Positions 1 through 5,906 of a stretch of 6,668 nucleotides of DNA are shown here, in pieces; positions within the stretch are counted from its first letter, which is position 1; each line of letters begins with the position of its first letter. The DNA comes from an uncultured Peptococcaceae bacterium (lineage in GTDB: Bacteria > Bacillota > Peptococcia > Peptococcales > Peptococcaceae). The stretch covers positions 1 to 6,668 of the forward strand of contig CAUDRX010000131.1 of the NCBI GenBank assembly GCA_958451915.1, read 5' to 3'. The notes under the pieces are model-generated. The model searched no databases. It was not told the DNA's origin and saw only the letters and a program-made list of their open reading frames with translations. A program made the position numbers and the translations under genes.

Positions 1-118
1 CCACGATGATATTTTTGATATTGGTATGTTTCTGGGCTTCTGTCAGCTGTTGCTCCTGACCACTCGGGCAAGAACCGCCGCAGGTGCTGGCGGAAGCGCA
101 GCCTTCACATTGACTCAT
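1..118 (-). CDS. Mrp/NBP35-like P-loop ATPase (iron-sulfur carrier), N-terminal fragment
   Basis: Only the first 39 codons are in the window; the rest lies beyond the left edge. The start ATG is at 118-116, with a purine-rich GGAAAGGGG about 11 bases upstream. An ATG at 128 opens a different frame that stops after seven codons, so it is not the start. The visible protein has four cysteines at residues 4, 7, 13 and 17 (C-x2-C-x5-C-x3-C), then a polar linker and IKNIIV. In Mrp/NBP35/ApbC ATPases, a strand of this type leads directly into the deviant Walker A loop (GKGGVGKS), which would fall just outside the window. Family members bind and transfer Fe-S clusters in the cytoplasm, and the N-terminal cysteine cluster resembles the extra cluster site of NBP35-type members. 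The assignment rests on this short N-terminus and could change if the missing part is not a P-loop ATPase. Confidence 0.7.
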   Translation of the reverse strand, partial: MSQCEGCASASTCGGSCPSGQEQQLTEAQKHTNIKNIIV

Positions 119-163
119 AAAAACTCATACCCCTTTCCTATGAAAAAGTCACTGAACACACAA

Positions 164-194
164 CAAGCGGAAATGACCTCAGTCATTCCGCTTG
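164..194 (-). terminator. Strong hairpin between groEL and mrp, probable groESL terminator
   Basis: An inverted repeat forms a 13-bp stem (CAAGCGGAATGAC against its complement) with one unpaired A and the four-base loop CTCA. On the minus strand, the bases after the stem (163 downward) are T-rich but interrupted by G (TTGTGTGTT), so the U-tract is poor. The position, about 60 bases after the groEL stop and 46 bases before the mrp start, fits the end of the groES-groEL transcript. It could instead act as an RNA-stabilising 3' hairpin. If mrp starts from the candidate promoter at 208-237, it would be a hairpin in the mrp leader. Confidence 0.55.
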
Positions 195-207
195 CCGGTC
201 TTATTTT

Positions 208-237
208 ATTATACCACAGACTCTAGGGGATTGCCCA
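208..237 (-). promoter_or_regulatory. Candidate mrp promoter with extended -10
   Basis: On the minus strand there is a perfect TATAAT at 213-208, directly preceded by TGG (216-214), which gives an extended -10. A 4/6 match to the -35 box (TGGGCA, 237-232) lies 18 bases upstream. Transcription would start near 201, giving mrp a leader of about 83 bases that contains the 164-194 hairpin. The call rests on sequence match alone, and AT-rich intergenic DNA can give a TATAAT by chance. Confidence 0.4.
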
Positions 238-256
238 GTCTATGAATTCTATAAAA

Positions 257-1879
257 TTACATCATGCCCATGCCGCCGGCAGCAGCTGCTGCAGCGTTTG
301 GATCTTCTTTAGATACATCGGCCACGAGTGTTTCGGTAGTAAGGATCATGCTGGCAATAGAGACCGCGTTCTGGAGAGCGCTTCTCGTAACCTTTGCAGG
401 ATCAAGGATACCAGCGTCGATCATATTCTCATAAACGTCCTTACGTGCGTTGTAACCTTCGCCGACTGGCAGTGCCTTTACATGCTGGCAAACAACACTG
501 CCTTCGACACCGGCGTTCTCTGCGATCTGACGAACTGGGGCTTCAAGGGCTTTCTTAACGATGTTAACACCAGTCTGTGCGTCTGCTTCGCCCATATCGA
601 TCTCTTCAAGGGCTGGCAGGATGTTGAGAAGGGCAGTGCCGCCACCAGCAACAATGCCTTCTTCTACAGCAGCTTTCGTTGCAGAAAGGGCGTCTTCGAT
701 GCGATGTTTCTTTTCAGTGAGTTCGGTCTCGGTAGCTGCGCCGACCTGAAGAACGGCTACGCCGCCAGCGAGTTTCGCAAGACGTTCCTGATATTTTTCA
801 CGATCAAAGTCAGAGGTGGTCTCTTCGATGAGGCGGCGGATCTGTTCGACGCGGGCTTCGATATCAGCCTTGTCGCCACGGCCATCAACGATGGTGGTGT
901 TATCCTTGTCAACGGTAACCTGACGGGCGCTGCCGAGCATGTCGAGGGTGGTGTCTTCGAGCTTGTAGCCGAGTTCATCGGTGACAACAGTCGCACCAGT
1001 CAGGGCAGCGATATCCTTGAGCATTTCTTTGCGACGATCGCCAAAGCCAGGTGCTTTAACAGCAACACAGGTAAAGGTACCGCGCAGACGGTTAAGGATC
1101 ATGGTGGTGAGGGCTTCGCCTTCCACATCCTCAGCGATGATCAGGAGGGCCTTGCCGGTCTTGACGATCTGTTCAAGCACAGGCAGGATGTCCTGGATAT
1201 TGCTGATCTTTTTATCGGTCACAAGGATGTATGGTTCGTCGAGGCTGGCGACCATCTTTTCAGTATTGGTGACCATGTATGGGGAAATGTAGCCGCGATC
1301 GAACTGCATCCCTTCAACGACTTCCATAGAAGTGCCGAAAGTCTTGGAATCTTCAACAGTGATGACGCCATCGTTGCCGACAACTTCCATCGCATCTGCG
1401 ATGAGCTTACCGATCTCTTCATCAGCAGAGGAGATGGCTGCAACCTGAGCAATGGCTTCCTTGCTCTTGATCGGCTGGCTGATCTTGTGGATCTCTTCAA
1501 CAGCACGGTCGCAAGCGGTCTGCATCCCTTTGCGCAGGATCATTGGATTGGCACCGGCAGCAATATTCTTCAAACCTTCGCGAACCATTGCCTGTGCAAG
1601 AACGGTCGCGGTGGTGGTCCCGTCGCCGGCTACATCATTGGTCTTGATGGAAACTTCCTTCAGGAGCTGTGCGCCCATGTTCTCAAACGGATCTTCAAGA
1701 TCGATCTCGCGCGCGATGGTCACACCATCGTTGGTGATGGTTGGTGCGCCATAAGGACGGGAGAGCACGACATTACGGCCTTTAGGCCCAAGGGTCACAC
1801 GAACAGCGTCTGCGACTGCATTGACGCCAGTTTCCAGCGCAGCACGCGCTTCTGCATCAAAACGGATTTCTTTTGCCAT
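257..1879 (-). CDS. groEL: Chaperonin GroEL (60 kDa, Hsp60)
   Basis: At 540 residues this is the usual length of a GroEL subunit. The protein forms two stacked seven-membered rings in the cytosol and folds client proteins in an ATP-driven cycle with the GroES lid. Visible hallmarks are the N-terminal equatorial domain with VTLGPKGRNVVL (28-39), the nucleotide-binding GDGTTTA (85-91), the apical segment with PGFGDRRKEML (277-287), the AGGG element (411-414), Asp396 at the place of the catalytic aspartate 398 of E. coli, and the flexible GGMGMM tail (535-540). The ATG at 1879 has AGGAGG at 1896-1891, a rather long 11-base spacer. The gene follows groES by 23 bases in the same operon and should share its CIRCE/HrcA heat control. 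No frameshift or missing catalytic residue is seen. Confidence 0.99.
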   Translation of the reverse strand: MAKEIRFDAEARAALETGVNAVADAVRVTLGPKGRNVVLSRPYGAPTITNDGVTIAREIDLEDPFENMGAQLLKEVSIKTNDVAGDGTTTATVLAQAMVREGLKNIAAGANPMILRKGMQTACDRAVEEIHKISQPIKSKEAIAQVAAISSADEEIGKLIADAMEVVGNDGVITVEDSKTFGTSMEVVEGMQFDRGYISPYMVTNTEKMVASLDEPYILVTDKKISNIQDILPVLEQIVKTGKALLIIAEDVEGEALTTMILNRLRGTFTCVAVKAPGFGDRRKEMLKDIAALTGATVVTDELGYKLEDTTLDMLGSARQVTVDKDNTTIVDGRGDKADIEARVEQIRRLIEETTSDFDREKYQERLAKLAGGVAVLQVGAATETELTEKKHRIEDALSATKAAVEEGIVAGGGTALLNILPALEEIDMGEADAQTGVNIVKKALEAPVRQIAENAGVEGSVVCQHVKALPVGEGYNARKDVYENMIDAGILDPAKVTRSALQNAVSIASMILTTETLVADVSKEDPNAAAAAAGGMGMM

Positions 1880-1902
1880 GATAAGAATTGCCTCCTAATT
1901 GA

Positions 1903-2190
1903 TTAGTCCAAAACGACAAGAATGTCTTTTTCAGAAAGAACGATGTATTCTTCGTCTTCGTATTTCAGATCAACGCCGCCGAATTTACCATAAATGACAC
2001 GGTCGCCTTCTTTGACATCGAGCGGGATATGATTGCCTTTTTCATCTCTGGCACCAGGGCCGACGGCAACGACAGTACCCTGATGTGGTTTTTCCTGTGC
2101 GGAACCCGGCAGGATAATGCCGCTTTCAGTCTTCTCTTCTACCTTTGCTGGTTTGACAACGACTTTGTCGCCCAATGGTTTGATATTCAT
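1903..2190 (-). CDS. groES: Co-chaperonin GroES (10 kDa, Hsp10)
   Basis: A 95-residue protein, the normal GroES length. It forms the seven-membered lid that closes the GroEL cavity and discharges substrate. The N-terminus MNIKPLGDKVVV is canonical. The mobile loop that docks on GroEL is residues 18-35, with the hydrophobic contact triad IIL at 25-27. VGPG (43-46) and VKEGDRVIYGKFGG (59-72) are typical later motifs. The start at 2190 is chosen because it has AAGGAGG at 2206-2200 with a 9-base spacer and matches the conserved N-terminus. The frame stays open upstream to 2235, but those codons lie in the leader next to CIRCE. It is the first gene of the groES-groEL operon. Confidence 0.99.
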   Translation of the reverse strand: MNIKPLGDKVVVKPAKVEEKTESGIILPGSAQEKPHQGTVVAVGPGARDEKGNHIPLDVKEGDRVIYGKFGGVDLKYEDEEYIVLSEKDILVVLD

Positions 2191-2228
2191 AGATAATAGC
2201 CTCCTTAAGCTTTGGTTGTTCGCTTCTG

Positions 2229-2255
2229 TTAGCACTCAAATTGTTCGAGTGCTAA
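2229..2255 (-). promoter_or_regulatory. CIRCE operator (HrcA binding site)
   Basis: The element is TTAGCACTC, nine bases, then GAGTGCTAA, a full match to the CIRCE consensus on both arms. It begins 38 bases upstream of the groES start codon and just downstream of the promoter -10, so it covers the start of the transcript. In Firmicutes and many other bacteria, the HrcA repressor binds CIRCE and lets go when GroEL is titrated by unfolded proteins. No hrcA gene is in this window. Confidence 0.97.
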
Positions 2256-2263
2256 TCACTGAT

Positions 2264-2294
2264 ATTATAATAACACAACGTGCAGAAATTGCAA
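2264..2294 (-). promoter_or_regulatory. groES-groEL promoter
   Basis: On the minus strand, TTGCAA (2294-2289) serves as a -35 box. Two overlapping -10 candidates follow: TATTAT (2272-2267) at a 16-base spacer and the perfect TATAAT (2269-2264) at a 19-base spacer. Either places the transcription start around 2257-2260, immediately before or at the edge of CIRCE. This is the usual arrangement for a vegetative-sigma promoter repressed by HrcA. Which -10 is used cannot be decided by reading. Confidence 0.75.
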
Positions 2295-2345
2295 GAGGGA
2301 TTTTATGATTTTTTTCGCCAGAGGAACGGCAGCACGCGCATTTTC

Positions 2346-2374
2346 TTGCCACCTTCTTCCCCTGACGCTATACT
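2346..2374 (+). promoter_or_regulatory. Promoter of the 5-formyl-THF cyclo-ligase gene
   Basis: TTGCCA (2346-2351), a 17-base spacer and TATACT (2369-2374) form a good vegetative promoter on the plus strand, divergent from groES. The start would be near 2381, which is the first base of the AAGGAGGG ribosome binding site (2381-2388), so the leader would be only about 14 bases. A weaker alternative -10, TATGAT at 2304-2309, would give a longer leader but has no convincing -35. Confidence 0.6.
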
Positions 2375-2394
2375 GAAAGCAAGGAGGGATCATC

Positions 2395-2991
2395 ATGATC
2401 ACCAAAGACCAATGGCGCAGCCACGGTAAGATGCTGCGCAGCACCCTTTCTGCGACAGAACGCGCATATGAGGGCCGCGTTCTCACAGAAGCGCTCACTG
2501 CAGACCCTCGCTGGCAGCGTGCCAGGACCGTCCTGCTCTATCTGAGCTTCGGCAGCGAATGGGACACCACCGCCCTCATCCACTCTGCCTGGGACAGCGC
2601 CAAGGTGGTCGCGCTGCCTGTCTGCGGCGCCGCCCACCAGATGCAGCCCTGCCGCTATACACCAGACACACCGCTCACCACCACCCGCGGCAGTCTGCGT
2701 GAGATCGCGCCTGAGGCCCGGGAAGCACTTGCCATCGAAGCGATCGACTTCTGTCTCGTGCCGGGGCTGCTCTTCGACCCCTACGGCACGCGTCTGGGAT
2801 ATGGCGCCGGCTACTACGACCGGTTCCTGCCACAGCTTTCTGATAACTGTACCATCCTTGCCGCAGGTTTCGATTGCCAGCTCATCGGTGATATGCTTCC
2901 CTGCGAAGCTACCGATTTTCGTCTGTCAGAAGTATGGACCCCGCGCACTCAGATCCTGACGCGGCCACCTTTTCCAAAAAAGCATCATTGA
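2395..2991 (+). CDS. 5-formyltetrahydrofolate cyclo-ligase (5,10-methenyl-THF synthetase)
   Basis: This 198-residue cytosolic enzyme uses ATP to convert 5-formyltetrahydrofolate into 5,10-methenyltetrahydrofolate. It returns this storage or inhibitory folate to the one-carbon pool. The family signature is clear: SEWDT (54-58) matches the substrate-side S-E-x-D-T element, and VPGLLFDPYGTRLGYGAGYYDRFL spans 122-145, with the glycine-rich G-x-G-x-GYYDRFL loop that binds phosphate. The N-terminal Lys/Arg positions (12, 15) fit the family's basic ATP-binding helix. The length is usual. The ATG at 2395 has AAGGAGGG six bases upstream. The gene is monocistronic: its own promoter lies in front and a terminator begins five bases after its stop. 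The name ygfA/fau is used for homologues, but no symbol is assigned here. Confidence 0.95.
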   Translation: MITKDQWRSHGKMLRSTLSATERAYEGRVLTEALTADPRWQRARTVLLYLSFGSEWDTTALIHSAWDSAKVVALPVCGAAHQMQPCRYTPDTPLTTTRGSLREIAPEAREALAIEAIDFCLVPGLLFDPYGTRLGYGAGYYDRFLPQLSDNCTILAAGFDCQLIGDMLPCEATDFRLSEVWTPRTQILTRPPFPKKHH

Positions 2992-2995
2992 AACG

Positions 2996-3030
2996 AAAAA
3001 AGCCCGAGCAGAAAATGCTCGAGCTTTTTT
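2996..3030. terminator. Bidirectional Rho-independent terminator between convergent genes
   Basis: A six-A run (2996-3001) pairs with a six-T run (3025-3030) around a GC-rich stem: GC/GC, one C-A mismatch (3004/3022), then CGAGCA against TGCTCG, closed by the loop GAAAA (3011-3015). Both strands therefore show a stem followed by a run of U. It ends the plus-strand cyclo-ligase gene (stop at 2991) and the minus-strand membrane protein unit (stop at 3045), which converge on it. Confidence 0.93.
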
Positions 3031-3044
3031 CAATTGACAGGCAC

Positions 3045-3443
3045 TCAGGCAACAACCGGATTCATCAGGCTGTACACTGTAAAGAAAATGCCTGCAGCGC
3101 CGATGACGATCATGACCCCACCCATGATACGCGTCATCTTCACGCGATCCGGCACCAGAAAACGCGTCGTGTAGATCATCACGCCGCCAGCTGCGATGGT
3201 GCAGCAATAGGCGATGATGACGAGTACGGCATTGCTGGCCTGACCATCGAGGGTATTCGGTGCGAGGACCAAAAGGATCATCGCGATCAGGAGAAGACCG
3301 ATGGACGCAAAGTTTGCGCGGCGCCCAGCCTTATACTGCTGGATCTCTTTTTCCGTTGGCTGCAGTACAGCGTTGGTCTTTGTGCCCTGCGGACCGTATT
3401 CTGGTCTCTTCTTTTTACCTGTACGGGATTTTTTCACTGCCAT
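3045..3443 (-). CDS. Small three-helix membrane protein of unknown function
   Basis: I do not recognise this 132-residue protein. Residues 1-44 form a polar, strongly basic N-terminus (Lys/Arg-rich KKSRTGKKKR at 4-13), presumably cytoplasmic. Three hydrophobic helices follow at roughly 45-62, 71-92 and 104-126, with a short end. No catalytic motif, signal peptide or lipobox is visible. The ATG at 3443 is chosen because AAGGA-rich sequence (3460-3451) lies seven bases upstream. A GTG at 3497 in the same frame would overlap the yhgE stop and has no ribosome binding site. The gene begins 40 bases after the yhgE stop, with no promoter or terminator between, so it is probably the second gene of a yhgE operon. 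It ends at the shared terminator. A role linked to YhgE is inference from position only. Confidence 0.85.
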   Translation of the reverse strand: MAVKKSRTGKKKRPEYGPQGTKTNAVLQPTEKEIQQYKAGRRANFASIGLLLIAMILLVLAPNTLDGQASNAVLVIIAYCCTIAAGGVMIYTTRFLVPDRVKMTRIMGGVMIVIGAAGIFFTVYSLMNPVVA

Positions 3444-3483
3444 GTATGCTTCCTTCCTTTCTCTAAAATCGATCTCATCATCT

Positions 3484-5700
3484 TTACATGAGACCACTCT
3501 TTTTCATGGAGCGCTCAAAGAAATTCACAAAACGTCTGAGCATTGGGCCAAAAAAGATCACAACCACTACCGAAAAGATCGGCAAACCTGCCATCACCAC
3601 CAGATCCCTGATCAACGCGGGCGCATAAATGCCAAAGCAGATCTCCCGCATGGCACCGATACAGTAGGTAAACGGCAGGAGCGGGTGGATCAGCCGAAAG
3701 AACGCCGGTGTCATCTCGATCGGGAAAGTCCCGCCGCTGGCCGCGATCTGCAATACCAGCACGATGATGGCCAAAGCCTTCCCGATTGCTGAGAATGTAA
3801 AGACCAGGGAAAAGATGAAGACCGAAAAGATCTGCCCAATGAATATACATAATAACACAAAAAGCACCGGATGAACACACTCTACACGCAAAATAAACAG
3901 ATCCCCGAGCGCGATCACCACACATTGACACACTGAGATGATCTGATAGAGCATGAGGCGCGACAGATACATTGGCGTCACGCGCACCTTTGGATAAGCT
4001 TCCAATCCCTTCTCATTGATCGTGCTGATCATCGCCATCATCAGCAAACAGCCGACCCAGATAGCCAGCGTCGTGTAAAAAGGTGACATGCCGCTGCCAT
4101 AATTGTCTACCGGATACAGCCGGTTTGTCTCCAGCTCCACTGGCTCACTGAGAAAAGCGCTCTGCGTTTCCGCATCTTCGCGGATAAAGGCCAGCACTTC
4201 GTCAAACTGCTCGTCCTCTGATAAGGAGCGGATCTGTCCGATCTCCTCTTCAAGAAGGTCCTGGGTTTCTTCGATGATCGACTTATAATGCCCGATCGTC
4301 TCGGTGCCAAGAGGTTTCAGGCTGCGCACTGTGCCCAGCGCGCCATCAGCTTCCGGCACCAGGGCCGAGAGGCTCTGCAGGAGCGTATAGGAATCATCCA
4401 GGGTCTTTGAAAGATTGTCTGCGGCGCCGCTGAGGGCGGTGGAAACGCCACTATTATACGCATCCCACGTCTCCGAAAGCGTACTGTTCAGACCATTGAT
4501 CACATCAGCCGCTGCATCTGCAGTATCAGTCACACCAGCACTTCCATCCGCCAGCGCATCACTGAGATCCGAAAGTCTGTCCTGCGCCTGATCAAGCTGC
4601 GCTTCCAAGGCGTCGAGCCGGCTCACAAACGTGCTGATAGCGTCCAGCGGCTTCGGCAGCATCTGGTTGAAACGGCCAAGATTATCCGCCAGGGTTGCCA
4701 CATGGTCTCTCAGCATCGTGCAGGTATCCGAAAGATCCTTCAGGCGCGACTGTGCCTCTGCGGTCTCTTCTTCACCCAGAGCAGCCAGGCGCTCGGCATC
4801 CCAGGCAAGTGTATCGGCAAAGCTGTTCAACGCGAGCACGTTCTGGTTCAGCAAACGGTTGATATCCGCCACTGTCGACTTCGTCGACTGCAGCGCATCC
4901 TGAGCATCGAGCGTCAGCGCCGACGCATCCCGGAGAGCCTGACTCGCCTTTGGCAGCGCGGATTCTGCATCCGCGGAAAGATTGTCTATCTCATCGAGCA
5001 TCGTCTCAAAATCATCCATGCTCTCACTGAATCGTGACATATTCTTCGAAGTCAGATCCATCGTGTCAAGCATCTTCATAAAAGTCGGCTCGTACGCCGC
5101 ATATTTGCTGTCTGCCACTTTCAGACTATCAAGCACAATGGTCGTCACCGTCTCCACAAAGGTCTTGTCGATCTCATTGGAAACTGTATCCATGCCTGTG
5201 CCCATGATCTTTGTCGAGATAGCGTTCTCTTTTTCGTTGATATAATATTCGATCTCACCTTTCTGCGTGTCACCATGCAGAAATCCCGTGAGCTGCCGTG
5301 AAAAATCTTCCGGGATCACCAGCGCCGCATAATAAGCACCGCTGTCCACCCCAGCCTGTCCCGTCTCGTGGTCCACAAACTGCCATCCGATGCTGTCGTT
5401 GGCCTTGAGCGATTCTATGATCTCATCGCCGACGTTGATCGTTACCCCTTCGATCTCAGCCCCCTTATCCTCGCTCGTAACGGCAACCTTGAGATTCGAC
5501 GTAAGCCCGTAAGGGTCCCAGTTGGCGCCGATGTTGAACCAGGCATAAAGCGGCGGCAAAAGGAGCAGCCCCAAAAAGACCAGCCCCGCTGCCAGGTTCC
5601 GGCGGAGCGGCTTCATCTGCGCAAGAAAGAGCAGCTTCGTCATGTGGAACGTCTCTCGCGGGCTGGCCATCTTCTTCGGGAACCACTTTGCTCTTTTCAT
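3484..5700 (-). CDS. YhgE/Pip-family membrane protein
   Basis: A 738-residue integral membrane protein of the YhgE/Pip (phage infection protein) type, related to ABC-2-type permeases. One N-terminal helix (about 36-56) is followed by the family's PPLYAWFNIGANWDPYG (49-65) and an INVGDE segment (88-93). A large extracytoplasmic region (about 60-535) follows; its middle (about 215-500) is rich in Ala, Asp, Ser and Leu and looks coiled-coil. The C-terminal membrane domain holds five or six helices (about 541-560, 580-604, 610-635, 638-657, 670-690, 698-719) and the family motif SGGTFPIEMTPAFF (655-668). Homologues include Lactococcus Pip, needed for phage c2 adsorption, and EsaA of type VII secretion. 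The substrate is generally unknown, and no secretion genes are nearby. The ATG at 5700 has AAGGAGG seven bases upstream. Internal Met11 and Met20 are less likely starts. Confidence 0.92.
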   Translation of the reverse strand: MKRAKWFPKKMASPRETFHMTKLLFLAQMKPLRRNLAAGLVFLGLLLLPPLYAWFNIGANWDPYGLTSNLKVAVTSEDKGAEIEGVTINVGDEIIESLKANDSIGWQFVDHETGQAGVDSGAYYAALVIPEDFSRQLTGFLHGDTQKGEIEYYINEKENAISTKIMGTGMDTVSNEIDKTFVETVTTIVLDSLKVADSKYAAYEPTFMKMLDTMDLTSKNMSRFSESMDDFETMLDEIDNLSADAESALPKASQALRDASALTLDAQDALQSTKSTVADINRLLNQNVLALNSFADTLAWDAERLAALGEEETAEAQSRLKDLSDTCTMLRDHVATLADNLGRFNQMLPKPLDAISTFVSRLDALEAQLDQAQDRLSDLSDALADGSAGVTDTADAAADVINGLNSTLSETWDAYNSGVSTALSGAADNLSKTLDDSYTLLQSLSALVPEADGALGTVRSLKPLGTETIGHYKSIIEETQDLLEEEIGQIRSLSEDEQFDEVLAFIREDAETQSAFLSEPVELETNRLYPVDNYGSGMSPFYTTLAIWVGCLLMMAMISTINEKGLEAYPKVRVTPMYLSRLMLYQIISVCQCVVIALGDLFILRVECVHPVLFVLLCIFIGQIFSVFIFSLVFTFSAIGKALAIIVLVLQIAASGGTFPIEMTPAFFRLIHPLLPFTYCIGAMREICFGIYAPALIRDLVVMAGLPIFSVVVVIFFGPMLRRFVNFFERSMKKSGLM

Positions 5701-5736
5701 TAAAGGGCCTCCTTCCTTCTCCTGTTCACGCCATTC

Positions 5737-5765
5737 ATTATAGCAAGCCCGTCAGCGATTTGCAC
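5737..5765 (-). promoter_or_regulatory. yhgE promoter with extended -10
   Basis: On the minus strand, a perfect TATAAT (5742-5737) is preceded by TGC (5745-5743), an extended -10. A weak -35 (GTGCAA, 5765-5760, 3/6) lies at a 17-base spacer. The start would be near 5730, giving a leader of about 30 bases that carries the strong ribosome binding site. This supports yhgE and the small membrane gene as a unit separate from the aspartate kinase gene upstream. Confidence 0.7.
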
Positions 5766-5782
5766 TTGACAGATGAGAAGGT

Positions 5783-5797
5783 CTGTACAAAATACAG
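5783..5797. repeat. Small palindrome upstream of the yhgE promoter
   Basis: CTGTA, five bases (CAAAA), then TACAG form a perfect 5-bp inverted repeat. It lies about 18 bases upstream of the yhgE -35 box, around -53 to -67 relative to the predicted start. The size and place would suit a regulator site, but repeats this short are common by chance. No regulator gene is in the window. Confidence 0.3.
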
Positions 5798-5826
5798 CCG
5801 CCCCCTGAAGAGAACACCACCTGCAC

Positions 5827-5860
5827 AAAAATGGCGCCCCGCCATGTACGAGACGCCATT
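5827..5860 (-). terminator. Distal terminator of the aspartate kinase unit, with alternative stems
   Basis: On the minus strand, a stem runs into a five-T run (5831-5827). Two pairings compete for the same 3' arm: AATGGCG at 5860-5854 with CGCCATT at 5836-5830 (17-base loop), or the closer ATGGCG at 5845-5840 with CGCCAT at 5836-5831 (three-base loop). Either leaves the T-run directly after the stem, as in a Rho-independent terminator. It lies 47 bases after the aspartate kinase stop and upstream of the yhgE promoter. Confidence 0.7.
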
Positions 5861-5878
5861 GTCCGTCTATTCACCGAG

Positions 5879-5903
5879 AAAATGCAGCTCCCCCGCTGCT
5901 GCA
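5879..5903 (-). terminator. Proximal terminator-like hairpin after aspartate kinase
   Basis: On the minus strand, TGCAGC (5903-5898) pairs with GCTGCA (5888-5883) around a nine-base G-rich loop and is followed by TTTT (5882-5879). It begins three bases after the stop codon of the kinase gene. The six-pair stem and four-T run are modest, so this may be a weak first terminator backed by the stronger one at 5827-5860. Confidence 0.45.
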
Positions 5904-5906
5904 GTC

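Noticed and set aside
26..226. A 66-codon plus-strand frame across the mrp start and the hairpin
   Set aside because: It is antisense to the mrp N-terminus, crosses a structured intergenic hairpin, and has no ribosome binding site.
242..1906. A 554-codon open frame on the plus strand, antisense to groEL
   Set aside because: It covers the complement of the fully convincing groEL and has no ribosome binding site at its start. Long antisense frames are a known by-product of biased codon use in highly expressed chaperonin genes. Its translation shows no recognisable family.
2191..2235. Upstream extension of groES by 15 codons
   Set aside because: The conserved GroES N-terminus starts at 2190 with a well-spaced AAGGAGG, and the extra codons run up into the CIRCE operator.
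3034..3039. Perfect TTGACA on the plus strand just after the terminator
   Set aside because: No -10 box follows at the proper distance, and the following DNA is the complement of the small membrane gene.
3444..3497. Longer version of the small membrane protein from a GTG at 3497
   Set aside because: It would overlap the end of yhgE and lacks a ribosome binding site, whereas the ATG at 3443 has one.
3484..5700. Type VII secretion locus suggested by the EsaA-like YhgE/Pip protein
   Set aside because: No WXG100 protein, EssC ATPase or other secretion component is in the window, so only the broad family call is justified.
5766..5771. Perfect TTGACA on the plus strand upstream of yhgE
   Set aside because: No acceptable -10 lies 16-18 bases downstream, and there is no plus-strand gene for it to serve.
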